A stretch of 64,000 nucleotides of DNA from Diogma glabrata (GCA_963693315.1 OY856186.1:307113061-307177060), one strand, 5' to 3'. Counted from the stretch's first letter, positions 34,384-46,838 are shown. Notes: generated by a model not told the origin, from the sequence alone. Numbers and translations are program-made.

Positions 34384-37300
34384 TAAAAGGAACTCGAAAA
34401 GCGAAGTACCATCTGTCATTTTCTTTTCACTATGGTTCCAACTACGTCCACGTACTTAGGTCTTACGGGCTCGAACCCTACACCTGAACTAACAAGAGTA
34501 TCATGCTTCTCCGACCAAGTGATTCTGAAGGTTGTTCAAATAATTTCAAAGTAACTAATTGAACCAAACTCAATACATTCAATTTCGGAATTTTTACTTG
34601 CAACTAGTCAGGAAAAACTGAAACAAGACATGAACACCAAAGTTGGTACACACTCGCTGAACGGTTATTTCAAAACGAAACCACCTTCATACTTTAAGGT
34701 CATTAAAAACGTCAACCAGTCATGTATGGGAAACAAAAAAAAAAATTTTCAAATGTTATCCAATATCTCACTGAAACAGACTCTATTTCTCGACTTTTAG
34801 GCTCGAACGTCCTTAGAATGGTATACACCTCTGCGTTTGGAAACCAGGTCTTCCAGTTCGTAGGCAGCGCTACCTACCAACCTTCAAACGTTGGCTTCGC
34901 AAACTTTTGGGAGAGCGATAGAGATAATTTATTGGCCGTTTATCTACATCGCTCAAGATAATATTACGACAGAACACAATATTTTGTTTTTGCTAAACCT
35001 CCATGTGATGCGGCTGGTGGATTGTGGGCCCTCGTCATACACTCGTCAGCGTACTCCTCGGATAACCACAATCTCCATACCGCAACTCCTGGAAGAGTCT
35101 CAATATCTAAACACAAGCCAGTATTTATCTGGCCCGAATTTAGGTTATCTGCGAGTACAAGATTAGACAGCGTCGGAGCCTACTATCGACCATAGGACCA
35201 TCAATCATTTTCCTAGCTCGAATCACAGGGGATTCAATAGACCTGCGACTGACAAGATTTATGGTTTTCCGTTATTTTAGAATTTGGTGAATCCGATAAA
35301 TCATTCGATTCATTTGTAATAGCAACAAAAAGAAATATTTCAACCCATGTTATCTTTTTAACATCATAACACAATCAACAACTTAATCTTTTGAACTTTG
35401 CAATTTTAAAATTGACGTTTCTTCTCGTGCCACCGAGTCTGTCTGTTTATCGAAACTTTACCTTATCAAAATATTATTGAGTCCAGAACCTCCGTAACGC
35501 CTAGAACGTTACGATGTAAATAAATCAATGATGTCTTTGGGAACATCCAGATTTAGATATTAGATGTAGTTGTTCTGTCTCAATTCCGCAAGTAACTAGA
35601 GCGGTTGCTATTTAAAATTCGAAATTTGGTTTTCCAAACAAAGTTTTCAGTTCTAATTTCACACGGTCAGGCTCTGGGGTAACACTCGTCGCCAATCCGT
35701 AATTCACAATAGGATTGCTTTTCGGTTATGGAATCGCGCAATCACCGGCGGTTCGTCATCGACCAAGAAGGCGTACATTCAAATGCAATGTTAGACCGAA
35801 ATTATACATCAGGGAATGGACCATACGGGCCACACTGTTGTGGGTCGTTTATATATGCTAAATACACGACATCATTTAACCAATGCAGTTTAATGGTTAT
35901 ATACTCTAATTCCGGGATAATAAGATAAGTATGTACAATGAGGTTTATATTATCTACCAAATACGTTTATCATTTCGATTGTGTAATGTTTTTTTTTTTT
36001 TTTTTTGTTTTTTTTTTTTTTTTCACCACTGGATTCTTCCAACTTTTAACCTACAAACAATGCCATTTGTACTATAGTTAGTCAGGGACCACCCGCGTAC
36101 CGGCTGTTTGCCAATATGCCCATAAACTGGCTTTTCTTGTTGGACAGTTCATTCATCAATCTCCTTCCAATATTTTAGAGAACCAACTTTATCCGTTGTC
36201 AAAATTAATTATTTTAAAATTTTAGGTATTTAAATATTAAAAACAAATGGCAGATACACCTAACATGAAGTTCAAACATTGTATATTTCAACAATGTTCA
36301 TATTTTTGAATGGAAGTGTTACGACAATAAACAAATTTTTGATCCCCCATCAAATTGGAATTCTTCGGTCGGGTGCGTCCTCGTTTGTAGTCGGCATACA
36401 TACCTGGTAAATGGTTCATAAAAGAAATCTTTGGTCTTATCAAACCCAAGATCCTCTGACTTTGGCCATCGGCAGCTCGAACTACTGCGGATGAATAGGT
36501 CAGAAGGTCTGGGGTTTGCACGATTTCTTTAGTATAATCATCACCATTTACAGTCAGGGAGGCCCTACTATCCAATCGCCCGGTATGCTGGTTACCCAAT
36601 ATTGACACGGGGGCATACGATCTTACAGCTTTAGCCAATCACACTTGCCGCCATTATGAATATTCAAGAACACAACCAGTCACACAATACTGGACCAATA
36701 AAAGCGCGAATATGGAGGGTGTAGAGAAAATCGTTATACTAACTATTGCAGATGAAATGAAAACAAAGAAAAGTACAAACAGGTAATTATTACAAAAAAT
36801 AGAATTTTATTCCTGGTTGATTCATAGAGACCACCGCTAGACCAGCTATTAAAACAAAACTCTTTATTCGTGATCAGTCTGGTATTGGATCACACCAGAC
36901 AACCGTTGAGAGGTGAAAGAAAGCAAGTATACCACAGCTATGGCAGACGGTGGCAAAATAACAAAAAAAAAATTTTACTGAGCTTAAATTTATCAGAGTA
37001 GAATTAAAAGAGGTGGATAACGTTACAATTATTCAAACCTTGAACAGCCGTGCGATATTGACCAATTAACAACAAAAATGTGGATAGGGAAAATTGTAAT
37101 CTGACTATAGTCGAGTGTGAAACACACGAAAAAAACTATTGTTCTCGCTGATGCTGGTATTTGACCAAACAAAGGAAAAAGTTGTAATAAGAGAGTAAAC
37201 AGGTATACTAAAATTATGGCAGAAGGTGGCAATTATGAAAACTTTCCAGACCCAATTCCGGGCAGATCTGGGGCTCCCGAGACGCGAAAACGATCGAACG

Positions 37301-37884
37301 ATATCCAGCAGAACAGTAATACTACCGCAACACACAAGAAATATGGTAATACGTGGAGAATTTATAAATTTTTAGATAAAAAAACTATATCTAATATGTA
37401 ATCTTAAATACTATATGAATAATATCGTCAATTGAGGAACGGATCAACTACAAACAGGTTCGTGTTTAAAAAAAAATTCTCTGTTCTAACAATCGAACAC
37501 TACAAGACCTCGAAGACACGAAAACAAATCAGTTTTTTTTTCTGTTTGAGTTGGTCCCTTTCCCAATTTACCTTATCGTTATTGTGGTGGAACTCCTGAT
37601 AATAATTTGTTGATAATTGAATTCTTGATGTTTGTAATAATGTATTCTGGAGATTTGTAATTATTTATTCTTGCTAGATGTATTTAAATGTTCTTGATAT
37701 ATATTAATTATTCTTGATTATTTTTATCTTGATTTTATATAGGTGATTTCCTTAATCTTAAATATTTAATTGGTATTTCCTAAAATTGAGAGAGAACAAG
37801 AATTAGTCTCAGCTAATATCAGCAGGTTTGATTTTATCAATTCCTTAATTAACATTCATTAATTTGTTTAGTTATATTTTATTT
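34384..37884. other. Native interior of the LARD-like element
   Basis: No RT, integrase or gag is seen. A minus-strand frame at 36288-36638 reads LLTYSSAVVRAADGQSQRIL then GLIRPKISF, faintly like the flap region of a retropepsin, but no DTG/DSG is visible. Two diverged copies of GTATAC-ACTATGGCAGA-GGTGGCAA occur near 36930 and 37210. A segment near 37245-37290 (CCAGACCCAATTCCGGGCAG) recurs near 28740. Poly-T tracts near 35990-36025 are likely low-complexity insertions. Confidence 0.35.
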
Positions 37885-37892
37885 ATTTATTT

Positions 37893-38685
37893 CAGTGTTG
37901 CAAAACGTTACTCATAACGTAACGCAAAAACGAAAAAACGAAATGAAATAGCGTTATTTGTAATAATTACTTTCATAACGTTATAAAAATAAAATTGCGT
38001 TACAATAACGCAAAACGTAACGATAACGTTAATATTTATTTCGTTTTTTTGGATATCTTTTTGTATAATTATATGAAAATCAAAGTGCAAGATTCGGTTA
38101 TATAAAAGCCAACTTATCTGCTCTTTTTCAATTTTGCTTAAACTAAAGGTTTTGGTAGTTTAAAATTGTATGATATTTGTACCAAAATAATGAAAATTTT
38201 GTAAAACTTTAAGTATATTGCAAGTAATTTCAAATATGTACTAGTCGTTTCTGCATCACAGGTGCTTTTGAATAATTTTAAGAAAGAATATTTTTATGCT
38301 GGCCGATATAAGAAATAATTCTAAAGATCTGTTAAATAAAAATTTACTCTAATATTTTTGAAATAATTAATTTTGAAATAAGTCAAATTTTTTTAATGTA
38401 TTTAATTATTTAGTTTTGTTTACTTCGATTGTATAAAATTAATATTTTTATAACTATACACACAAGAAATAACTGTTCATTAGAGCTTTTCTATATTTGT
38501 ACATTTAAGGAGGTTAATTTTAAACATGACATTTAATTTTAAAATAACGCAATTATAACGTTATAACGTAACGAAATATAATATTTTTCTGTTTCATAAC
38601 GAAATAACGTACCGAAAAAATAAATATATTGTTACAAAAACGAAATGCATAACGTTACGAATTTTTTTTTCGTTTTGCAACACTG
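37893..38685. mobile_element. hAT-type MITE, 793 bp
   Basis: CAGTGTTGCAAAACG at 37893 is perfectly inverted at 38685. ATTTATTT occurs on both flanks (37885-37892 and 38686-38693), an 8-bp hAT duplication, though the flank is itself a simple repeat. Both ends are filled with variants of ATAACGTTAT and GTAACG, multiple short palindromes that may be transposase-binding sites. There is no coding sequence. Confidence 0.85.
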
Positions 38686-39698
38686 ATTTATTTACAATAC
38701 AGACGGACGAAGGACGGACGGACCAATCATGGGGTTGTTCATCACACCTGGGGTTGAAAGAGGTGATCGCCGTTCTTTCTTAATATTGTTGTTGATTAGG
38801 TTTGTATGAGACCAAAAAAAGTAAAAATAAACTACGTTAAAGGATGGGAATGGAAAAGGAAATGGAACAAGATGGGATGGAAAAGTATAGGGTAAGGTAG
38901 GGTGGGGAAGGAATAAGACGGGGTATGTGCTGATGGTGTCTCACACAGTGGACGAGTGCTGATGGGGTGGTCAGAAGATAAATCCTCTGAACCATCATTC
39001 AATCAATCAACACTCGCCAACTGCGATCCACGCCACCAACACATACGGGCGAGGTGCTATGACCTGAGTTGATCCAGTCAACCACGGCATGAAGGCTGAG
39101 CGGACATCTTCCCTCAGTAGCTGATCGGGCTGCTTTGGAAAATGTCCCCCAGTATCATCCATGGGGAACCGAAACACTCAGGCCATAGGAAACCAATATT
39201 GTCGGGAGGGGACTCTAACGATTAGACAATATTAGACACGAACCCGAAGCCTGACCAGGTGACCAGACTCGGAGGAGAATTGGCGTATACACCAATACAC
39301 GTCAGTCTAGGTCTGGCACCTGAGTCACCTTCGGCCTTCGCGACATCGCTAGAAACCCAGCCCGTAACTAGGGTCCGTGGGGTTGTAATGTCCATTGGGA
39401 ATACTTCCTAAGAAATATTCCCACCCTTGCGTTACCAAGAAAAACAAAAGGAGATACAGCTGGAGGCGTGGGGACGCAAAACCCCATCGAAGAAAGTCTG
39501 AGGGATCCCAGACTTCCTTCGCTCCTGCGCGTGTGAAGCAGGGAGTTGCTTCCCGTCGCCAGAGCCTCTAACTATTGAATGGTGGAAACGGAAAATTAAT
39601 TGGAAGAAAATTTTACAAAAAAAAATTTTCTAAGTTTTTTTGAAATTATGGAGGGACTCCTCCAGAGTCCTACATCGCTGTAGAAACCCTTAGAGAAG
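38686..39698. other. GC-rich leader of the LARD-like element
   Basis: Roughly 1 kb next to the 5' LTR (reading the minus strand from 39698), distinctly GC-richer than the LTRs and free of long frames. This would be the packaging and dimerisation leader of the element RNA; that role is inferred from position. Confidence 0.4.
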
Positions 39699-39718
39699 CC
39701 CCACGTTGGGCGCCAATT
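39699..39718 (-). promoter_or_regulatory. Primer-binding-like site of the LARD-like element
   Basis: On the minus strand TGGCGCCCAACGTGGGGC begins a few bases after the LTR end (TTACA, AAT, then TGGCGCC). It has the form of a tRNA-primed binding site used by Ty3/gypsy and related elements. The tRNA species is not assigned. It fixes the orientation of the element as right to left. Confidence 0.65.
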
Positions 39719-42609
39719 TGTAATGAAGAGCTTTCTCATTGACGAACCAATGAGAATGGCTTAGCAGGATGCGTACCTAGAATGATTGTTATGCCTTAAG
39801 ACTAAAGCTCAGTCCTCGTGGATTTGATGGAGTAATACCTGCTGCTTCAACACAAATGCAGAAATGTACGCAATTTACGAAAAGTCACAGAAATAGAAAA
39901 AAAGTACAAGTGGAAATGGAGACTCTGGCGACCCCGTTTGCGAAAGACCTACGATCAGCGCGTCCAACCCCCACAATCACTCTCAGACGCCCACACACTC
40001 ACGCTTCACACATGCTAACATTCACCCACACAGTCAGACGGCGAAGCAAGACACTTAAGCTCTCAGACCCGCAGCACGCATCACAAGTGATAGTAATCAA
40101 GATTGTGTTGTATTGCTGTCACATGAGTAACATGGTCCAGCCCACAAACCACTGCCATTGCTGATAAACCGTAGCTCGAATCTTAGAGCACTGATGAACG
40201 ACACCGCTACATTGAAAGTCCAGATCGATTATTTCCCCTTTTCTTTATTAACAGCATTTAAAAAAAAATTTATAAAACTATGAAAAAAAAATTTATTCAT
40301 AACCCAAAAAAAAATTTAAGTTTGTTTGTAATTTGAACAAACATGTCTACGCCCGTTTATTCCAGTACCTGTAGTTTACAGTTAGTTAATGAATCATAGA
40401 CCTAATAAACCTAAAACAGGACAAGAATTGGTTTCTTTATTTTGGTGTTTTTTTTTTTTTTTTTAATTCCTTTTTTTTTGAATTACAGAACATCTGAGAA
40501 TGATTATTTTGAGAATATATAATTTTATCAAATTCAGGAAATATAATGAAAAGAGGTATTTGGTAAGTTAAGTTTGAACTCGGAGCAACACTATTTAGAT
40601 TAGAATCAGTTCCAATCCAGACCAAATGCGTCTCGCTATCCACACCGCCAGTTCGCACACACAGGCAACGACTAGCACGCCCCCATTCAACCACTGACAC
40701 GCCCTTTCACACACATTCACCCTTCTACGTTAAACAAAAAAAAACAAAATAATATAAATTCACTCACCCATGATTATATCTTCCAGGCCTCCAAGTTACC
40801 GTTATCTCAGCCCTCCATCAGTAACAACTGTGTACAATTACTTTGATGAAAACAGGTACAGGTAAATATTTGTATAAATAAGCGTTAAATAACTTTCCAA
40901 TATAGTTGAATGCGTTGTGAATAAAAGGTAACAATTTGTCTCAATAAACGTTGAATAATACGTTGAAATAAAAATGTAACAATTTGTATCAATGAATGTT
41001 GAATAATACGTTGAAATAAAAATGTAGCGATTTGTATCAATAAATGTTGAACAATTTGCAAATTCGGTTGAATCCGTTGAGAATACCAGGTAATAATTTG
41101 TATGAATCAACGTTAAATAAATTTCCAATATAGTTGAATGCGGTGTAAATAAAATGTAACAATTTGTCTCAATAAATGTTGAATAGTTTGCAACGTCGGT
41201 CGAATACGTTGAAAATATGAGGTATAAATTTGTATGTAAAAACGTTGAATAAATTTGCAAGTATAGTCGAACACGTTGAAAATAACATGTAACAACTTGT
41301 ATCAATAAATGTTGAATAATTAGCAAATTCGGTGGAATACGTTGGAAACACAATGCAAAAATTCGTATATATAAAAAAAAGTTGAAATCAATCAGGCAAT
41401 GGTGGTAAGAAAAAATAACATAAATTTTGTATGAATATTGCGTTGAAATGCGATGGTAACAGCCAAAGTTTGTATAAATGTTGCGTTGATATAGGTACAA
41501 GAAATTCGTAGCGATGGAAATTGCACCGTATTTGTTTCCGTCGGCAATGATTCAATAGTTGAGAGGGTGTTCACATAACTGTGCCATATAATTGAACAGC
41601 AGTTTAAAAATTTTTGTTTTTTTATCTTTAAAGAAACCCGAGTCGAAATTTAACTACTCTTTAAAACCTACAAATTCTACTATTTAGAATTTAGAGTATT
41701 TAAGTATCACTTATTTTCAATACAAAAATAACATCTACATAACTCCTACAAAGGCTACTTACCGAAAAAAATCCCATTTAAGTTGTTAAATAGACATTAA
41801 AAAAAAATTTCTTTCGGTCTTTTCCGTAATATTAAAAAACGAAAAGAAAAAAAAATTGTTTGATGCGATAATAAAAATAAACAAAAGAAAAGAAAGAACA
41901 AGAAATATAAGAATATAGAAAAATAAAATGTACTTTTAAAAATTCTAACATAGCTGGTTTTATTTAACATTTTAGAAAATAATTTATATGCATTTAATTG
42001 AATTGTATTGTATCATTAAAAAAATGGCGAAAAAATGGACGCATCCTTTACAAACAAAATCACACTCATACATTTCCATTTTTGAACTTAAATATACGAG
42101 CGCTATCTTCATGTATAAAAATGTTTGTCGGGTTTGATGTGAAATAGATCGGAATCGTAAATAGTTTTTGAAGATTCAAATAAGATGTAATTTTGTACAT
42201 TGGTAGAATTGATAGGACTTTTTAAGTTCTTATAAGTGTTGAACAACAGGCTTATTTAGGTGTAAAGTAGTACAGGAATACCTCGCATAGTACGGCTTCG
42301 ATTAGTCCGGTTCACTATAGTACGGTTTTGAAATTTAAAAAAAAAACATAATGAAAAGGAAAAAATTCTAGGGAAAAATTATTCTAAAAAATATAATATG
42401 TACATACATAATACATATATAAAATTATTTTTATAAGCAAAACCAGACAACGATGACTGTGCTGAAATGTCTGCAGAGATTTAACGACTGAACCGCTTTA
42501 AAAATTATTGGAATGGTCGAAAAAGTTTCAGGTTATATTATGGAAGTTGATCCTAATATCGAAGGTAGCATTACAATTCGTCGAACAATAACAATAAAGG
42601 GTATCGAAA

Positions 42610-43565
42610 ATCTAAAATTCTACGTCCACGACGAGCTACCTGGTAACGCTAACGGAGTACGTTGGTGTATTTGAGAGGGGCAGAGCAAATACTGCTTATA
42701 CTCAATGATTCTGCACCATGGCGAGTCATTGGCGCCATAAAACCAATGCAACTCATGCGTCTGTTCTCCATGTTAGGGCGGCTTGCAGCGGAGTCTGTCT
42801 TGGATCAAGCGGTTCGCTATATAAACGTGTATAAAGGTTGTTTCTGGTGACCTTGACACGCAGAACGAACCCATTCATGAAAATTGGGTTGGGCGAAGGG
42901 CTTACACTTTCAGTTCTGCAATCCTACCAATTTGAGCATTAAAATCACCTACCACGATTTTTATATCGTGCCGCGGGATGTTATTGATGACTTCTTCGTG
43001 TTCTAGGAAGAACAGGTCTTTAATATCATCTGCTTTATCTTCAGTAGGTGCATAAACATTGACGATCGTTACATTGAATTTTTGCGTGCGGATTCTCAGT
43101 GTGCATAACCGCATATTAATTGGACAGAAGTCGATAACATGTGTACCCTTTCGCTGTTTCATGGATTCCACTGCCTGGGCATCTTGTAATGCCACTATAT
43201 CCAGTGTGTAGCTCACGACTTGTTGTGTGAGTTTTAGGAGATCTCTGGTCTTTTAAGGCTTAGCACGTACCAGGTTTCCATTTTAAATTGTAGTCCGGGT
43301 ACAGTTTCCGAGGTCGTTCCAATAATGAATCCGAGATATTTCGAGGCCTGTGTACAGAATTCATGACAATAATTTTTTACGAAAATGGGGTGTAAGCCTT
43401 CGCCCAACCCAAATTTTTGTGAATGGGTTCGTTCTGCATCTTAAGGTCACCAGAAACAACCTTTTAAACGTTTATATAGCGAGCCGCTGATCAAGACAGG
43501 CGCCCGCTGCAATTCTGTTAGCGTTACCCAGGTAGCACGCTATGGACGTACAATTCAAAATTCAG
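42610..43565. repeat. Large imperfect inverted repeat around an RTE fragment
   Basis: GTTGTTTCTGGTGACCTTG... and TTGGGTTGGGCGAAGGGCTTACAC on the left (about 42790-42905) recur inverted at 43385-43505. The pairing resumes further out as ACGTCC..GCTACCTGG.TAACG (about 42625 and 43510-43545), with about 120 extra bases in the left arm. It looks like two head-to-head copies of an RTE 5' region. Confidence 0.75.
42902..43216 (-). pseudogene. RTE LINE endonuclease fragment
   Basis: The minus strand reads YTLDIVALQDAQAVESMKQR, FNVTIVNVYAPTEDKADDIK and IVVGDFNAQIGRIAELKV, the middle of an RTE-type APE endonuclease (NVYAPTE and GDFNAQIG motifs). It is truncated at both ends and lies in the loop of the inverted repeat. 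It is a different copy from the intact RTE at 48.2 kb. Confidence 0.8.
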
Positions 43566-43782
43566 CTAGCCCACTGACTTCCTCCGATTGTAGAATTCTA
43601 TCAACATTTGAGAGGAAGGTCATACGAACATTTATGGTCCATGCAAAGTTGCTGAAAATCAGTATAGAATCTGAATGAATCATGAAATCAGACAGCTTCT
43701 TGGAGGCTGTGATGTAATCGGATTCATTAAATCCAACCGGATTAGATGGTTTGATAATGTAGAAAAGACTCCATTGAATAGA
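43566..43782 (+). pseudogene. RTE LINE C-terminal fragment, runs into the gap
   Basis: The plus strand carries TFERKVIRTF with frameshifts, then NHEIRQLLGGCDVIGFIKSN and RIRWFDNVEKTPLNR, the conserved end of RTE reverse transcriptases (the I-KS-RLRWLGHV type motif). It stops at the run of N. Relative to 42902-43216 it is in the opposite orientation. Confidence 0.75.
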
Positions 43783-43982
43783 NNNNNNNNNNNNNNNNNN
43801 NNNNNNNNNNNNNNNNNNNNNNNNNNNNNNNNNNNNNNNNNNNNNNNNNNNNNNNNNNNNNNNNNNNNNNNNNNNNNNNNNNNNNNNNNNNNNNNNNNNN
43901 NNNNNNNNNNNNNNNNNNNNNNNNNNNNNNNNNNNNNNNNNNNNNNNNNNNNNNNNNNNNNNNNNNNNNNNNNNNNNNNNNN
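43783..43982. other. Assembly gap, 200 N
   Basis: Exactly 200 undetermined bases, a standard placeholder for unknown length. It lies inside the pogo-like element, so that element's true size is unknown. Confidence 1.
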
Positions 43983-46738
43983 TTAGTCCGGTTTCAAATA
44001 GTACGGCTAAATGGTGGAACCGATTAACCGTACTATGCGAGGTATTCCTGTATTTTAATGTCGCGTTCTTTGGCTTGATCGAAAAAAGATTGATTTATTT
44101 ACTTGCCAACGAACAGCATAAAATAAATCAATCTACTTTGTAAATATAGTAGTAAATTGTTTTGACATTTTGTTCTGTCAGTTGATATGTTTGGTTATGT
44201 TTACATTTGAATATGATAGATTTTACGTTTTATCATTTTATTTGTAATAACTTTATTATTAATTAGTAATTTAAATAATTTAAATAATAATAAATTATTT
44301 TTAAACAAAATAATAATAATAATTAAAACGACGGTTTTTTTTGTTTACATAAATTTGACAATTAAAAATAATATTTTCAATGTATTTGTAAAATCTACCA
44401 AAAAATCTAGATTTTTAAAACTTGATCTAGATCAAAATAAAAATCAATCTTTTTTGCCAAAGAACACAAACTGACAGCTAATTTGATCTGACAGCTAATT
44501 TTTTTGATCCCAGATCCATTTTTTTTTGTCAAAGAACACGACATAAGAATAAGTAGACTGTAAATAGTTTTTCGAGATTCTAATTAGATGTTAAATAGTA
44601 TGTTTTTAGATTTTGTAGGAGTTAATAAGTTTATCGAGGATAAAAAGTTCTTATTTACTGCCAATAGAGGACGAAAAGGACTAAAATAGGTTCATTTGAG
44701 AATGTCGACTACTTAAATCGTAGTTAAAGTTCGACACGGGGAAACACGAAGGTACTATCATACAAATTTATTTAACAGTAATATGATTCACTATCATCTG
44801 CTAGCTGGATTAGTTTAATTAGTTATTCTAAACATTGGTATTGAAAAAAAATATATTCATACGATGAAAAGAAAATTGTTCCTCCATCTACCACTATATT
44901 AATATTATCAACTTCTTAGATTACTGATTTTGTAATTTGATATTCTACAATATATGACAACACTATTCTTAATAATTTAACAATTTAAAAGCTTTTATAG
45001 TTCGAGTTACGTTAATTATGACTAGAAACACGTATCAAAAAAAAACCAGAACATGAAACGACTCCATTACACCGAGTAGTTACGATTTTTCAAGTTCAAT
45101 TGGTTAGACTATGTCGTTTAGATTTTTTTCTTTAATAATTAATTTACTACACTATTGACAATGAAACTTTTTACAATTTTTATAACTTAACATGAATTTG
45201 AAACTTTTTACAATTTTTATAACTTAACATGAATTTAATAATTTAGATTTTCACACGATAATAAAAGAGATAATAAGCAACTCAAATGCCCGGCCTCAAA
45301 ATCACACATCCAATGTCAAATTGAACACGCATCAAAACCAAAGAGTCACCATTGAAAAAAACTCACATGCGTCGCAAATTATATACGTATATATATTGTT
45401 GGTTTTAAATTTACACTCAAACAAATAGAAATATTTTTATTTTGTTTAACAATTAATAAATTGAATTTTTCTGTATAATTTAGACGTACCGTTGTGTAGC
45501 CTTTCCTTTTTTGTTATTTGAAAACTCATGAAACGGCACAAAACATATATATTTTTTTGTTTGTTAATTTAACTAACACGGCACAACAAAATCCAATAGA
45601 AAAAGGAAATCAAAACTAAGAGAGTTTATGTTTCTACAACACAAATATATAGATTTTATTTTTTTGTTTTAAATTAAACTAGCACAACACAACATATGAA
45701 CTTTTTCTAAAATTGGCCGGATTTAAACTTAAAACTTTCATTCCCAAAATTTTAAATGCCAACTCATTAAGATTACAATGACATCTCAACAAATCAATGT
45801 CATGAATTCCAATTAGAGAATGGAATGATAATACAAGACTAAGAGAAAAAGGCTAGGTTACACCAAGTATTTATAACAAAACTCAATGCCGACAATGGTA
45901 ATAAAACTTTTCGGAATTTCGAAAGGATGGATTACACCCAGTAAGAAAATACGTATTGATAATAACGTTTCTAAGACCATTTCAATGCTGATGGCGAGAT
46001 ATAATTTTAGGATAGCAAGACGAATTGGCAATTATGCGCAGCTGTTTGGATTTTGAAAGATTCGAGTAAGGGTTCCAGATGTAAATTAATTATGTAAATA
46101 AATGTTAGGAGCCTTTTTTTCAATAAAACGAAACGGATGGTTACTTTGTAATACTGACCATTGCAAAAAGGTAATTTTGCGAAACAAAATATTTCCGACA
46201 CATCAATAAGAGTCATCAATGAATTAGAATGAATCCAACGTAAGTTTAATCAATCGTATGATGTTGATGTATTACAAAATAACAACTTACAACACTATTA
46301 TAGTGGAATTCAAATCCATAACGGAAAGACAATCTGATAACAAAAAAAAAAATACCCATACAGAAAATCGAATGCATAACAAGTGAGGATATTAATTCTT
46401 TTTATTGTGGCGATTGGACAAATGCGCACAGCTGTTCGGAGGTTTGAAAACTTCGTTGTTTAATTACGATTAGTGTTCAGAGAATTCAAATTCAAGTAGT
46501 TTAAAAACGCAGTATGAGTCAATTTTAGGGGGTTGCAAAATTAAATAGTAATGTTTATTTAGATAAATAATAAAAAACTATGGGTTACGGAGACTATAAG
46601 AAAACATGACTATTGACGATGGATGGATGAAAATCTATTACGAGCTACACAGGTTAGTAAAAATGACAACTAATGAATCAGAGACTATGTCTATGAGACT
46701 ACACTACGTTCAGACGTCGTCCCAAGCTATCCATTACA

Positions 46739-46838
46739 CTGCTTCAATTTCCCTGTGTCGGGCTTGCTCAGAATTATGTTTTAGAAGTTGTTTTATTGCT
46801 CGAAGTTGCTGCAAAGATGCTTCTTGAAACCCTAAAGC
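46739..46838 (-). pseudogene. Myb/SANT-like copy C, remainder
   Basis: Continuation of 24240-24564 after the 22-kb insertion (CTGCTTCAATTTCCCTGTGTCGGG, matching copy A from about 17755). It ends in CCTAAAGC, where a hAT MITE is inserted, and resumes at 47401. Confidence 0.7.

Larger units (their letters stand above)
42273..44050. mobile_element. pogo/Tigger-like MITE-type element with TA duplication
   Basis: CAGGAATACCTCGCATAG... at 42273 is perfectly inverted over 23 bases at 44050, with TA on both sides (42271-42272 and 44051-44052). Further internal similarity (TAGTCCGG, TAGTACGG) extends the termini. This terminus style and the TA target point to the pogo branch of Tc1/mariner. The contents are LINE (RTE) fragments and a 200-base gap; no DDE transposase is recognised. 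Confidence 0.8.
41637..44740. mobile_element. 3.1-kb TIR element (CCCGAGTCGAA) with 4-bp GAAA duplication
   Basis: CCCGAGTCGAAATTTAACTAC at the left end matches, inverted, the right end (read inward CCCGTGTCGAACTTTAACTAC). GAAA lies at 41633-41636 and 44741-44744. The other LTR shows the uninterrupted site (ctttaaagaaacacgaagg at 26471-26490), which proves the insertion and the 4-bp duplication. No transposase is visible; the interior holds a pogo-like MITE with RTE fragments. The superfamily is not assigned; 4-bp duplications occur in, for example, Sola and Chapaev-type elements. Confidence 0.85.
24565..46738 (-). mobile_element. Giant non-autonomous (LARD-like) LTR retrotransposon, 22.2 kb
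   Basis: Terminal direct repeats are at 24565-28475 (3911 bp) and 39719-46738 (about 3.91 kb plus a 3.1-kb secondary insertion). Each begins TGTAATG and ends CATTACA. The outer flanks are CTGC at 24561-24564 and 46739-46742, a 4-bp target duplication. The empty site is seen in copy A of the Myb-like relic (gccgtgctgcttcaattt near 17750). A primer-binding-like TGGCGCCCAACGTGGGGC lies on the minus strand next to the right LTR, so the element reads right to left. The internal region (28476-39718) has no reverse transcriptase or integrase of its own. It contains a nested LTR element (28803-34379) and a hAT MITE (37893-38685), leaving about 5 kb of native internal DNA. Long LTRs with a non-coding interior match the LARD class. 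Confidence 0.85.
39719..46738 (-). repeat. LARD-like element, right (5') LTR, interrupted
   Basis: Same sequence as 24565-28475, split at 41636/44741 by a 3104-bp DNA element. The left half (39719-41636) and right half (44741-46738) are nearly identical to the left LTR. It includes the repetitive 220-codon frame at 40838-41500. Confidence 0.9.

Noticed and set aside
36288..36638. Retroviral-type protease in the LARD interior
   Set aside because: The phrase VRAADGQSQRILG is suggestive, but there is no DTG/DSG catalytic motif and no neighbouring pol domain.
24565..46738. Two independent 3.9-kb repeats or a simple segmental duplication
   Set aside because: The outer flanks share CTGC, both repeats have TG...CA ends, and the flanking gene copy is continuous once 24565-46738 is removed, so a single LTR element insertion fits better.
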